From: Actomonas aquatica
Lineage (GTDB): Bacteria > Verrucomicrobiota > Verrucomicrobiia > Opitutales > Opitutaceae
Reading direction: 5' to 3'
Assembly: GCF_019679435.2 (NCBI RefSeq)
Contig: NZ_CP139781.1
Span: 868,001-932,000 of the forward strand
DNA length: 64,000 bases
Part shown: positions 23,731 through 32,195 of the stretch, piece by piece
How the letters are laid out: each line of letters starts with the position of its first letter
Position numbering within the stretch: position 1 is the stretch's first letter
Translations under genes and position numbers: made by a program
Notes under the pieces: model-generated
Told to the model about the DNA's origin: nothing
Database searches by the model: none
What the model saw: the letters and a program-made list of their open reading frames with translations, nothing else

Positions 23731-25922
23731 AGCAACTCGCCCTGCTGCTCGGTCGGACCGAGTTTGGCTGCGTCCAGAAACGGTTCGTAGCGCGTCACCC
23801 AGTCTTCGAGCTTTTTGAGATAATACTTGGGATCGTAGGGGGCCTGCAGCGGGTCGTATTCACCGACTGGATTCGCGCGCTGCCAGTCACTGGTCTGACC
23901 TTTCTGTCGCGGCAGAATGTAATAACTCACCCGATCGCCCATGCGCGGCGGTGGTTGCATGCGCAGCGACACCTCGGCCGAGGCTCGGCGCGGTTTGCCC
24001 CCGCCGGCGATGAACCGTTCGTAGGCGTCGGGATTCTGACTGAGCACCTCCGTCTTGGCCAAGTCGGCGATCGCCACCTTGCCCGCCGGGATCGTGTCGC
24101 GATACTGCACCACCAGATCGGCCGGAGATTCGCCGCCTGCGCCCAGCAAATGCGAAATGAGGCTGTCGCTGAGGCGCTTGAGAAAGGGCTCCATGCCACG
24201 CGAACGCAGGGCGCTGCCTTTAAGCGTGATGCGTTCACCATCGTAGATCGCGTAGTTCTTGGCTTTGTAGCAGAACATCGCGTCGTAACGACCGTCATAC
24301 TCCAACTCGATGCCCTCCGGCAGAATCGCGGACGCTTTGGCCAAGAGCTGTTCGGGTTGCTCGAAGTAATCCGGCGCGGACAGGTAGATGCCGTCGGTAT
24401 CCGCTTCTAGGATCGTGGCGCCCTGCCGCTGCAGTTCATCAATCAAACCCTGCAAGAGCTCGCGGCCACGACGCGTCACCTCCGCAGCCAATTCGCCGTC
24501 GCCAAACCGGGCGCCGGAAAAGCCGAGGTAGCCGTAGAACGAATTGATCAAGATCTTAAAACTGGCCTGGCGCGCGGCGGCTTCGGCTCGTTCCTCGACA
24601 TCGTCGCTCTCCCGCGCGAGCCGCTTGTAGCGCAGGCGGTATTCGCGGAGCTGCTTGAGAAGTGGAATAAAAACACCCAGCGGATCATTCACCGGGTTGC
24701 GGCCGATGTTCAGCAGCAGGCTCGGATAGAGCGACGCGACGTCGAAGTGTAGGACGTGTTTGAATACGCCGGTCTCAAAGCTACGGGTGAAACCGCCTTC
24801 AAAAGGACGCACTTCGGGCGGCACCGGCGTCGCCCGACCGGCATGAAAATAGTGCTCGAGAAAGAGCAGATCGATCTTGCCTGTCGTGCCGCGCAGCGTG
24901 GCTTCCTGCAACGTGATCGGGAACGTTTTGACCTGCTCGAAATAGGTCGGGAGCAGGCGATCGGCGATGCCCTTGGTCTCGCGCAAGTCATCGGCCAGGT
25001 AAGCCAAAAATGTCGGCCGATCATCGGTGTAAGCCTGGTGGATTAGGTTGCCGGCAAGGTAAGTGCGATCACCGCCATCGGCCGGCGTGATGCCGAAGTG
25101 GATGGCCACATCCTTCAGGCCGAACGCGGTGAGCTCGCGCGTCGAAATGTCGTAAAGCTGCACGAGCAGGAACGTGTCGACGACCGTGCGGCCTGGCAGG
25201 TCGCAGCGCGGAAAATCAATCCAGCGCTCCGCCACCTTTAGGCGACTGCTGCGAAACTTGGCGCGCTGCCCAAAACGGCCCCACGCACACGGCACCTTGA
25301 GGCGCTTGGCCCGACGGCGCAGGTAATCGAGGTCGAACTTGAAGATGTTGTGCCCTTCGAGGGTGTCGGGGTCTTCCTCTGCCAGCACGGCGTTGAGCTG
25401 TTCGAGCAAGGCCTTTTCGGCGGCGTCGGTTTTTTCGGCCAGGACGAGCGTGCGATCGCGATCGCCAAAACGCAGCCCGATCGCCAGCACGCGGTCCTCC
25501 GGTTTGTCCGCATCGCTGAACGAGCCATCCGGCGAATCCGTTTCGATATCGAGCTGGCAACGACGGAGCTGCCCGAAACTAACGTCTGCAAACAACCGCT
25601 GGCGTTCGCGCAGCAGATGCTGGCTCTCCAGCGGCTTCACTGCATCGCAAGCCCACCCACCGCGTGTCGACTTGACCAAGGCGTCGTAGGTCGAAAGCGA
25701 CTCAGCTTCGGCTATCCAGGTGAACGCGCCCTCGCCTTCCAAGGGCCGCACTTCCACACCAGCGAAAGCACCGTCATCCGGAGCCTCGGCCAACCACGCA
25801 AACGGCCGCAGCGGCACCGATGACGCCAGACGACCGCCGTCGGCGGTGCGATGGGATAGATGAACCGTGCCGTCGCGATCGACCCAGATCCCGCAGAGAG
25901 AACCAGCGGCCGGCGCAGTCAT
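23727..25922 (-). CDS. Family-B DNA polymerase with intact exonuclease and polymerase motifs
   Basis: The protein has 731 residues, compact for the family. The 3'-5' exonuclease motifs are present: Exo I LDIETDS (D125, E127), Exo II HNIFKFDLDYL (D197), Exo III YLADDL (Y308, D312). The polymerase motifs are also complete: motif A DVASLYPS (D394), motif B KILINSFYGYLG (K456) and motif C EADTDGIYLS (D508, D510). So it should be an active proofreading polymerase, of the type found sporadically in bacteria and different from E. coli Pol II in its short N-terminal part. The role is probably repair or lesion bypass. Its last 4 bases overlap the convergent fusion gene. Confidence 0.93.
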   Translation of the reverse strand: MTAPAAGSLCGIWVDRDGTVHLSHRTADGGRLASSVPLRPFAWLAEAPDDGAFAGVEVRPLEGEGAFTWIAEAESLSTYDALVKSTRGGWACDAVKPLESQHLLRERQRLFADVSFGQLRRCQLDIETDSPDGSFSDADKPEDRVLAIGLRFGDRDRTLVLAEKTDAAEKALLEQLNAVLAEEDPDTLEGHNIFKFDLDYLRRRAKRLKVPCAWGRFGQRAKFRSSRLKVAERWIDFPRCDLPGRTVVDTFLLVQLYDISTRELTAFGLKDVAIHFGITPADGGDRTYLAGNLIHQAYTDDRPTFLAYLADDLRETKGIADRLLPTYFEQVKTFPITLQEATLRGTTGKIDLLFLEHYFHAGRATPVPPEVRPFEGGFTRSFETGVFKHVLHFDVASLYPSLLLNIGRNPVNDPLGVFIPLLKQLREYRLRYKRLARESDDVEERAEAAARQASFKILINSFYGYLGFSGARFGDGELAAEVTRRGRELLQGLIDELQRQGATILEADTDGIYLSAPDYFEQPEQLLAKASAILPEGIELEYDGRYDAMFCYKAKNYAIYDGERITLKGSALRSRGMEPFLKRLSDSLISHLLGAGGESPADLVVQYRDTIPAGKVAIADLAKTEVLSQNPDAYERFIAGGGKPRRASAEVSLRMQPPPRMGDRVSYYILPRQKGQTSDWQRANPVGEYDPLQAPYDPKYYLKKLEDWVTRYEPFLDAAKLGPTEQQGELL

Positions 25923-25947
25923 GGCGCGGAGTTGTGCTAGACGGTCC

Positions 25948-26286
25948 TTAGAACGGACGTTGGTAAACCATCACCAACGCCACAAACACGAGGGCCAGGA
26001 TGATGGTCATGAAGAGACCGGCTTTGTCGCGTTTGCGGTAGCCGATGCCCGCGAGACCGGCGAGACCGAGCCAGCACACGATCTTCACGATCGCCCAGCC
26101 GGGAAAACCATAGCTCAACTTGTGCAGCAAACCGACGCCGCTGATGAGCATCAGCAAACTCGCGATACCGGTGAAGATCATCACCTTCTTACGCGATTCC
26201 GCCGGACCGGCGAACCCGTAGAACGTGCCTCCCGTGAGGACGATGAGCGAAAGGAGGTGGAGGACGTGGTAGAACGCGGGCGACAT
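25948..26286 (-). CDS. Small four-helix membrane protein of unknown function
   Basis: The protein has 112 residues from the ATG at 26284-26286; a GTG start at 26313 would add nine residues. Four hydrophobic helices cover nearly the whole length, and KKVMIFTGIASLLMLISGVG is the second. A single His (VLHLLSL) lies in the first helix. I do not recognise the family. It is 25 bases downstream (in gene direction before) of the polymerase on the same strand, so co-transcription is possible, but no functional link can be read. Confidence 0.6.
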   Translation of the reverse strand: MSPAFYHVLHLLSLIVLTGGTFYGFAGPAESRKKVMIFTGIASLLMLISGVGLLHKLSYGFPGWAIVKIVCWLGLAGLAGIGYRKRDKAGLFMTIILALVFVALVMVYQRPF

Positions 26287-26535
26287 AAGAACTTGGGTAA
26301 GGAAATTGGTCACCCCGCACTGTGCCGTATGCCAAAAGGCTCGAGACCTTTTTAGGTTAAGGTGGGCACCTTCCGCAGCAGTTTCAGCCTTCCGATTTAC
26401 GGCCCGGCATCGACCACCACGTCACGGTTCCCGAAGTATATCAAAGGCGAAGAGCTGTATAGAAGCACCTCGAACACGGCAGGGTGAAGGACGACGGTAG
26501 AGCGGGATAACGCCCCGTCAAACGCCAAAGGCATT

Positions 26536-27036
26536 TCAATTCTGCAAGCCGCTGGCACCAGTGCGTCCCCGCCGCGGGCGCAACCAACCGCGGGCACTCC
26601 AAACCAATACCGCCAAGGTTCCAGCGACCGCGCAGAAACCCGATCCCATCGTCCCTCCGATGAGCAATAACACCGCACCCACCAACGCGATCGCCACGTC
26701 GACCCCACGGCGCGCGCCGGAACGTTGTTGGGCATAAGTCGTCAGGGCCCACGACAGCACGCCAACCGCCAGCGCGCCCCACCACAGCCGGTCGCCCAGC
26801 TCCCCTCGCCCGTCGCTGGCCACGATGCCGCTCAGCAACAGCAGCAGAATTTGGTTAAAAGCCGTGAACCCCGCCAGTAGCGCCAGGACCAACTCCGGGG
26901 TGACCGGAAACTCGCCATCGCCGGTGCGCACCCGGTCGGCCACGGCGCATCCGGCGCAGCAATACAGCTTCTCGCCGGGCGCCACGCGCCGGACCTTAAA
27001 CGGCAATCCGCAGTAGTCGCACTCGACCGCTTTCAT
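26536..27036 (-). CDS. Membrane protein with P-type-ATPase-like N-terminal metal-binding domain
   Basis: The protein has 166 residues. The N-terminus has C6-x2-C9 in CDYCGLPF and C26-C27-x2-C30 in YCCAGCA, which is the cysteine pattern found at the N-terminus of heavy-metal P-type ATPases (FixI/CcoI type). Instead of an ATPase, it is followed by four membrane helices (about 47-70, 83-99, 110-127, 130-147) and a basic tail. It is therefore either a stand-alone metal-handling membrane protein or a divergent relative. No ATPase domains or cbb3 oxidase genes are nearby. The 222 bases downstream (26314-26535) hold no gene I can support. Confidence 0.6.
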   Translation of the reverse strand: MKAVECDYCGLPFKVRRVAPGEKLYCCAGCAVADRVRTGDGEFPVTPELVLALLAGFTAFNQILLLLLSGIVASDGRGELGDRLWWGALAVGVLSWALTTYAQQRSGARRGVDVAIALVGAVLLLIGGTMGSGFCAVAGTLAVLVWSARGWLRPRRGRTGASGLQN

Positions 27037-27066
27037 GACTGGAATTGGAGACCGAGCGACGATGGC

Positions 27067-27630
27067 TCAGTCCTCCTTACCGAAGGGGAAATCGTTGTCC
27101 TCCTCGTCGTCATCGCGATCGTCCTCGTCGTCCTCGTCGTCGAACTCCTCCGGCGCCTGAGCAGCCTGAGTCGATCGCGATGCGTTGCCGCTGAGATGTT
27201 CGATGATCAACTCCTGCACGGTGGCTAGGAAAAGGTAGCACATGAAGGCGCGCTGCGTGTCGTCCTGCAGTTCCTCGAGATCGATATCGCCGCTCTCGAG
27301 CTCTTCGTCAGGCAGATGCTGCAGATACCGCTCGCGCAGACGCAGGCGAACCGCCGAGCAGGCGCGCAGGATCGCATCGCCGTTGTCTTCGTCGAAGTTG
27401 ACGATGCCGTTGGCAAAAAAGTCGGAGTCAAACAACGCGAGCAGCGTCGCGACGTCGCCATTTTGCCCCGCCACCAATTCGCTGCGCCAGGTGTCCCGCA
27501 ACTCCGCATCAACGCGCTCGAGCGCCTGCGGCGCGGCGAGGCTGTCGTCGAGAGAATCGGCGACAGATTTGATCACGTCGAGCAGCGGGGCCACGACGCC
27601 CAGACTCAGCTTTACCTCAATCCGTTTCAT
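27067..27630 (-). CDS. DUF2017-like protein paired with ClpS, acidic C-terminal tail
   Basis: The protein has 187 residues, helical and soluble. ACSAVRLRLRERYLQHLPDEEL and the later helical segments resemble DUF2017, the protein encoded next to clpS in Actinobacteria. The last 27 residues are almost entirely Asp/Glu, encoded by a CTC/GTC trinucleotide-rich stretch (about 27097-27150). The start overlaps the end of clpS by 14 bases, so the two are translated together. The assignment is moderate because it rests on context plus weak sequence resemblance. A role connected to Clp-protease substrate delivery is plausible but not shown. Confidence 0.5.
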   Translation of the reverse strand: MKRIEVKLSLGVVAPLLDVIKSVADSLDDSLAAPQALERVDAELRDTWRSELVAGQNGDVATLLALFDSDFFANGIVNFDEDNGDAILRACSAVRLRLRERYLQHLPDEELESGDIDLEELQDDTQRAFMCYLFLATVQELIIEHLSGNASRSTQAAQAPEEFDDEDDEDDRDDDEEDNDFPFGKED

Positions 27631-27922
27631 TGCGTTCGAGGATGGCGGTCAGGTGCCATTGCTGGAGCACGAAGGCATAGTGTTCGGCCTGTTCGCGCAG
27701 GCCGCACCACACGATGGAGCGGCCTTGTTCGTGCACCTCCAACATGTGTTTGCGCGCCACGCTTTTGCTGAAGCCGAAGACCCGGCGAAACACCAGCACG
27801 ACATAGCTCATCAGGTTCACCGGATCGTTCAGCACAATCACCTTCCAAGGGCCGGCCAGAGCCGTGGCTTCCTCGGCTTCGATGGTCGGCGTGGGGGCGG
27901 TTTGGGCTTGGTCGATCGTCAT
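27617..27922 (-). CDS. clpS: ATP-dependent Clp protease adaptor ClpS
   Basis: The protein has 101 residues. ClpS binds the N-domain of ClpA/ClpC and delivers N-degron substrates. The core begins at about residue 25 with WKVIVLNDPVNLMSYVV, followed by FRRVFGFSKSVARKHMLEVHEQG, with the conserved N-D pair and the histidine of the substrate pocket region. The LNDPVNLMSYV form is closest to the Actinobacteria-type ClpS rather than the LNDDYTPMEFV proteobacterial form. A 24-residue unstructured extension precedes the core. It is followed by an overlapping DUF2017-like gene, which strengthens the comparison. Confidence 0.92.
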   Translation of the reverse strand: MTIDQAQTAPTPTIEAEEATALAGPWKVIVLNDPVNLMSYVVLVFRRVFGFSKSVARKHMLEVHEQGRSIVWCGLREQAEHYAFVLQQWHLTAILERNETD

Positions 27923-28032
27923 TTAAGAGAGTGGCAGGCTGCGGGTCGCGGCGCCGCAGGAAATCGCAGCGGCAAGCTACGCAGTGGCACGGGTGGGTCA
28001 ACCACCCGCGCGCAGACCGGCGGAAGACGTTC

Positions 28033-29796
28033 TCAGCGGGCGGCTTGTTGCTCCACAAGACCAGCAATGTGACTCGCGGCTTCGGCCACCGGGATCGAGG
28101 CGACGTCCTTTTCGTGACGCCACTTGACCTCGACGATGCCGTTCTTGAGGCCGCGACCACCGATGGTGACACGCAGCGGAATACCGATGAGGTCCGCGTC
28201 CTTAAACTTCACGCCCGGGCGTTCCGCGCGGTCGTCGATGAGCACATCGGCGCCAGCCAACTCAGCGGCGACACCGATCGCCTTGGCGAGGTCGGCGGCC
28301 TCTGCGAGCTGCGGATCGAGGTTGCAAATGAGCACCTGGAACGGCGCCACGGCCCACGGCCAGACGATGCCGTCCTGGTCGTGACCTTGCTCGATCACGG
28401 CCTGGAGCGTGCGGCTGATGCCGATGCCGTAGCAGCCCATGACCATCGGGTGCGTCTGCTTCTGGTCGTCCATGTAGGTCGCCTCGAAGCAGTCGGAGTA
28501 TTTGGTGCCGAGAATGAAGATGTGACCGACCTCGATGCCACGGCGGCTCTTGAGCGGCTCGCCGCAGAGCGGGCACGGTTCACCGGCCTTGACGGTGCGG
28601 AAGTCTCCCCAGCCGGTGATGGCGAGGTCGCGCTCCACATTCACGTTGCGCAAGTGGAAGCCGTCTTCATTGGCGCCGGTGGTGCCGTTGCCGATGAGTT
28701 TGATGGCGTTGTCGGCGTAGATGCCGTCGAGCTTGTCGGGCTGGGCGATGGTGCCCTTCACGGCGCCGAGGCTACCCGGCTTCGCCCCCATGATGGGCGC
28801 GATCTCTTCCGGGGTGGCCGGACGCACGAGCGTGTAACCGAGGGCGCCGAGCTTGGCCTCCTCGAGGTCGTCGCTGCCGCGCAGGATCACGAGGAAGGGT
28901 TTGTCGTCGCCCACGTAAACGAGGGTCTTAAACTGCGCGTCAGGCGCGACGCTGTAGGGCTCCTTGGCCAGCGCCGCGATGGTGACCACGCCGGGGGTGG
29001 CGAACTTTTCGGTTTCGGCGGTCGGCGCTGCGACCACGAAGTCGGCCGGGACGAGGCCGCTGGTGGCTTTTTCGCGGTTCGCCGCGTAGCCACTGGTTTC
29101 GCAGTAGATGACGTCGTCGTCACCCACTTCGGCCGGGACCATAAATTCGTGCGAAAAGCTGCCGCCCATCACGCCGGTGTCGGCTTCGACGGCGATCGCG
29201 AGCACGCCGACCCGCTTGAAGAAGGCTTCGTAGGCGGCCTTCATCTTGCCGTAAGCAACCTCGGCGCCGGCTTCGTTGGCGTCGAAGGAATAGGCGTCCA
29301 TCATCACGAACTCACGCGCACGCATGAGACCGTAGCGCGGACGGATCTCGTTACGGAACTTAGTGGCGATCTGGTAAAAATTCTTCGGCAGGTCGCGGTA
29401 GCTGCTGATCTCCGCCTTGATGAGCGGCGTGATCACTTCCTCGTGAGTCGGCCCCAGCACAAACTCAGGGTCGGGGGAACTCTTCTTGCCGTCACCGGCG
29501 TGATCAGCGCGGAACATGATCTCGCGGGCGGCGTTCCAGCGCGGACCCTTTTGCCAGTTTTCCGCCGGATGCACGTGGGGCATCCACAGCTCGATGGCGC
29601 CGGACTCGTCGAGTTCCTCGCGGCAGATCTGGGTGATCTTCTGCAAAGTGCGCAGTCCCAACGGCATGTAGGTGTAGAGGCCACCGCTCAACTTGCGCAC
29701 CAAACCGGCACGCACCAGCAGCTTGTGGGAAGCGATTTCTGCATCGGCCGGGCTCTCTTTGAGCGTCGGAACAAAGAACTGAGACCAATATTTCAT
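28033..29796 (-). CDS. proS: Prolyl-tRNA synthetase
   Basis: The protein has 587 residues from the ATG at 29794-29796 (MKYWSQFFVPTLKESPADAE), the length of bacterial-type ProRS. It joins proline to tRNA-Pro. The class II motifs are visible: GLYTYMPLGLR (motif 1 region), FRNEIRPRYGLMRAREF (motif 2) and GCYGIGISR (motif 3). The central insertion between about 230 and 390 is the INS editing domain that removes misacylated alanine. The C-terminal anticodon-binding domain has WPWAVAPFQVLI and DLIGIPLRVTIG. The frame continues upstream of this start but has no homologous character. A 7-bp hairpin (27990-28008) follows the stop codon. Confidence 0.96.
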   Translation of the reverse strand: MKYWSQFFVPTLKESPADAEIASHKLLVRAGLVRKLSGGLYTYMPLGLRTLQKITQICREELDESGAIELWMPHVHPAENWQKGPRWNAAREIMFRADHAGDGKKSSPDPEFVLGPTHEEVITPLIKAEISSYRDLPKNFYQIATKFRNEIRPRYGLMRAREFVMMDAYSFDANEAGAEVAYGKMKAAYEAFFKRVGVLAIAVEADTGVMGGSFSHEFMVPAEVGDDDVIYCETSGYAANREKATSGLVPADFVVAAPTAETEKFATPGVVTIAALAKEPYSVAPDAQFKTLVYVGDDKPFLVILRGSDDLEEAKLGALGYTLVRPATPEEIAPIMGAKPGSLGAVKGTIAQPDKLDGIYADNAIKLIGNGTTGANEDGFHLRNVNVERDLAITGWGDFRTVKAGEPCPLCGEPLKSRRGIEVGHIFILGTKYSDCFEATYMDDQKQTHPMVMGCYGIGISRTLQAVIEQGHDQDGIVWPWAVAPFQVLICNLDPQLAEAADLAKAIGVAAELAGADVLIDDRAERPGVKFKDADLIGIPLRVTIGGRGLKNGIVEVKWRHEKDVASIPVAEAASHIAGLVEQQAAR

Positions 29797-29935
29797 GGGG
29801 AAAAGCGCCACCAGAGCACTGCGCCCGCCCTCGGGCAATCGTAATTCCGCGCCCAGGACCGGCCTCGCGTGCCATAGGGAGAACTTCGCAAAGATTGCAT
29901 TGAAAACACCTCTACCCGGAGCATGTTGGCGCCCT

Positions 29936-30187
29936 ATGACCAAAACCAAGGCCGCCGCACTTTCCTTCGAGGACGCTCTGGCGAAACTCGAAACCATCGT
30001 CGAGGCGATGGAGGATGGCGATGTGCCGCTGGCTGAACTCCTGGCCAAATTTGAGGAAGGCACCAAGCTGCTCAAGCAGTGCGAAAGCCGCCTCCAACAG
30101 GCTGAGCTCAAAATCGAACAACTTAAACAATCCAAGGACGGCGAGACTGAGTTCGCCGCTTTTGATCTGCCGGAATCCGAGGACTGA
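29936..30187 (+). CDS. xseB: Exodeoxyribonuclease VII small subunit
   Basis: The protein has 83 residues from the ATG at 29936. It shows the XseB pattern SFEDALAKLETIVEAMEDGDVPLAELL, read in two pieces, followed by FEEGTKLLKQCESRLQQAE. The small subunit is a helical hairpin that assembles with XseA to degrade single-stranded DNA. The large subunit gene is not in this window. The gene lies 30 bases upstream of dxs; an xseB-dxs pairing is frequent in bacteria. It is divergent from proS, with a 139-base gap that must hold both promoters. Confidence 0.93.
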   Translation: MTKTKAAALSFEDALAKLETIVEAMEDGDVPLAELLAKFEEGTKLLKQCESRLQQAELKIEQLKQSKDGETEFAAFDLPESED

Positions 30188-30217
30188 TCCTCCGCTTCCT
30201 GCGTCACTTCATACTAG

Positions 30218-32167
30218 ATGAGCACCCCCGCACCAGAAGCGGCATCCTCCCTCCCTTCCTCGCCCATTTTGCCCACCATCAAGGGCCCCGACGACGTCAA
30301 GGCCCTGCCGGCTGCCGCCCTGCCCTTGCTCGCCCAGGAGATCCGCGACGAGATCATCGAAGTCACTTCGGTCAACGGCGGTCACGTGGGCCCCAACCTC
30401 GGCGTGGTGGAGCTCTGCCTCGGTTTGCACCGGGTGTTCTCGACCCCGACCGACCAGTTTGTCTTCGACGTCGCCCACCAAGGTTACGTGCACAAGCTGC
30501 TCACCGGCCGCACCGGAGAGTTCTTCCGCGGGCTGCGCAAGACCGGCGGCGCGAGCGGCTTTCTGAATCGCGAGGAGAGCGAACATGACTCGTTCGGCGC
30601 AGGTCACGCCGGCACCGCCCTGAGCGCCGCCCTCGGCATGGCCACCGCCCGCGATTTGCGCGGCACCGATGAGCATGTGGTCGCCGTCTGCGGTGACGCG
30701 GCCTTCACCTGCGGCGTGACGCTGGAGGCGCTCAACAACGTCGTGGAGTCGACCAAACGCCTCGTGGTCATCCTCAACGACAACGAGTGGTCGATCGCCA
30801 AGAATGTGGGTGCCATTTCCCACTACCTGAACCGGCTCTCCACCAACCCGACTTACAACAAGATCCACCACGATCTCGAACGCTTCTTCACCAGCCTGCC
30901 CGGCGGCAACGACATGCACCGGGTTTACATGAAGTGGAAGCGGGAGACGAAGGACTTCTTCATGGAGTCCTCGCTGTTCGAGAAGTTCGGCCTGCGTTAT
31001 CTCGGCCCCGTCGATGGCCACGACATGGACGAACTCGTGAAGAATCTCGAGTTCGCCCGCGACAGCGACACCCCGATCCTGCTTCACGTCGTCACCAAGA
31101 AGGGCAAGGGCCTCGCCGCGGCGATTCGCTCGCCCGAGAAGTTCCACGGTGCGAGCCCCTACGATCCCAAGACCGGGGAAAGTCGCGGCGGCAAAGGCGG
31201 CGCGCCTAACTACCAAGACGTGTTTGGCCAAGCCCTCACCCGTTTCGCCAAGGCCGATAAGAAGATTGTCGGCATCACCGGCGCGATGCCGGCCGGCACC
31301 GGCCTCACCCATCTGGCTGAAGGCTGCCCGGGACAATTTTTCGACGTCGGCATCGCCGAAGAACACGCCGTGTTGTTTGCCGCCGGTCTCGCCACGAAGG
31401 GCATTCGTCCGGTCTGCGCGATCTACTCCACGTTCCTGCAACGCGGCTACGACCAGATCATTCACGACGTCGCCCTGCAGAACCTGCCGGTGACCTTCTG
31501 CATGGACCGCGCCGGTTTGTCGGCCAATGACGGTCCCACCCACCACGGCCTGTTTGATATTTCTTACCTGCGCTGCGTGCCGGGCGTGACGGTCATGCAA
31601 CCGAAGGACGAAGACGAACTCGTCGACATGTTGCACACCTCCCTGCAGCTCGACGGCCCCGGTTTCATCCGCTACCCGCGTGGTGCCGGTGAAGGCGTGA
31701 CGATCAAAGACGAGCCGGTCGCCCTGCAAGTCGGCAAAGCCGAAGTCCTGCGCGATGGCACTAACCTCATCATCTGGGCACTCGGTCCGATGGTGGTGGA
31801 AGCTCAAAAACTCGCCGATCGCATCGCAGCCGAAGAGGGCCTCTCCGTCGGCGTGGTGAACGCGCGTTTCGCCAAACCCCTCGACGCCGAACTGTTGCTC
31901 GAACAGGCTGGCAAGGTGCCGCTCATCGTGACGATGGAGGACCACGTGGTGACCGGTGGCTTTGGCTCGGCGGTGTTGGAAACGCTGCAGGATGCCGACC
32001 TGCGCACCTCGGTCGAACGCATCGGTTGGCCCGACAACTTTGTCGAGCACGGCAGCGATGTCGCGACGCTGCGCGCTGCCCACGGCCTCTCGCCTGATGC
32101 CATCCACCAACGGGTCATGTCCCGCTGGCGGCGCATCGCATCGATCCCGGTCGAAGCCGACGCCTGA
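30218..32167 (+). CDS. dxs: 1-deoxy-D-xylulose-5-phosphate synthase
   Basis: The protein has 649 residues. It condenses pyruvate and glyceraldehyde 3-phosphate in the first step of the MEP isoprenoid pathway, which supplies the polyprenyl carriers used by the glycan genes here. Thiamine diphosphate binding is seen in VCGDAAFTCGVTLEALNNVV through VILNDNEWSI; the first motif has GDA where GDG is common. The transketolase pyrimidine domain has FFDVGIAEEHAVLFAAG, and the RAGLSANDGPTHHG segment is typical of DXS. The N-terminus is extended by about 25 Pro/Ser/Ala-rich residues. The stop codon lies inside a 9-bp hairpin shared with the convergent CotH gene. Confidence 0.95.
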   Translation: MSTPAPEAASSLPSSPILPTIKGPDDVKALPAAALPLLAQEIRDEIIEVTSVNGGHVGPNLGVVELCLGLHRVFSTPTDQFVFDVAHQGYVHKLLTGRTGEFFRGLRKTGGASGFLNREESEHDSFGAGHAGTALSAALGMATARDLRGTDEHVVAVCGDAAFTCGVTLEALNNVVESTKRLVVILNDNEWSIAKNVGAISHYLNRLSTNPTYNKIHHDLERFFTSLPGGNDMHRVYMKWKRETKDFFMESSLFEKFGLRYLGPVDGHDMDELVKNLEFARDSDTPILLHVVTKKGKGLAAAIRSPEKFHGASPYDPKTGESRGGKGGAPNYQDVFGQALTRFAKADKKIVGITGAMPAGTGLTHLAEGCPGQFFDVGIAEEHAVLFAAGLATKGIRPVCAIYSTFLQRGYDQIIHDVALQNLPVTFCMDRAGLSANDGPTHHGLFDISYLRCVPGVTVMQPKDEDELVDMLHTSLQLDGPGFIRYPRGAGEGVTIKDEPVALQVGKAEVLRDGTNLIIWALGPMVVEAQKLADRIAAEEGLSVGVVNARFAKPLDAELLLEQAGKVPLIVTMEDHVVTGGFGSAVLETLQDADLRTSVERIGWPDNFVEHGSDVATLRAAHGLSPDAIHQRVMSRWRRIASIPVEADA

Positions 32168-32178
32168 TCGGCGTCGGC
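32156..32178. terminator. Hairpin between convergent dxs and CotH genes
   Basis: GCCGACGCC (32156-32164) pairs perfectly with GGCGTCGGC (32170-32178) around TGATC. It covers the dxs stop codon and precedes the convergent CotH stop by 17 bases. There is no T-tract, so it may stop transcription only weakly or act as an RNA-end stabiliser. Confidence 0.4.
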
Positions 32179-32195
32179 CAGCGGCCGTCGAAACG

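Noticed and set aside
26314..26535. Possible small gene in the 222-base gap between two membrane-protein genes
   Set aside because: No frame has a convincing start, ribosome site or recognisable protein.
27097..27150. Trinucleotide-rich CTC/GTC stretch as a possible microsatellite
   Set aside because: It encodes the acidic tail of the DUF2017-like protein in frame, and the units vary, so it is coding sequence and not a slippage repeat I can support.
27990..28008. CGGGTGG-N5-CCACCCG hairpin as terminator for proS
   Set aside because: The 7-bp stem is real but has no T-tract and lies in a GC-rich gap where such dyads are expected, so it is only mentioned and not listed.
27931..29844. A 637-codon open frame on the plus strand opposite proS
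   Set aside because: It is antisense to a complete prolyl-tRNA synthetase with all class II motifs. Its translation is His/Val/Asp-rich without any domain, as expected for a reverse-complement frame in GC-rich DNA.
29797..30207. Upstream extension of proS
   Set aside because: It would run across xseB in antisense and lacks synthetase homology; MKYWSQ is the normal N-terminus.
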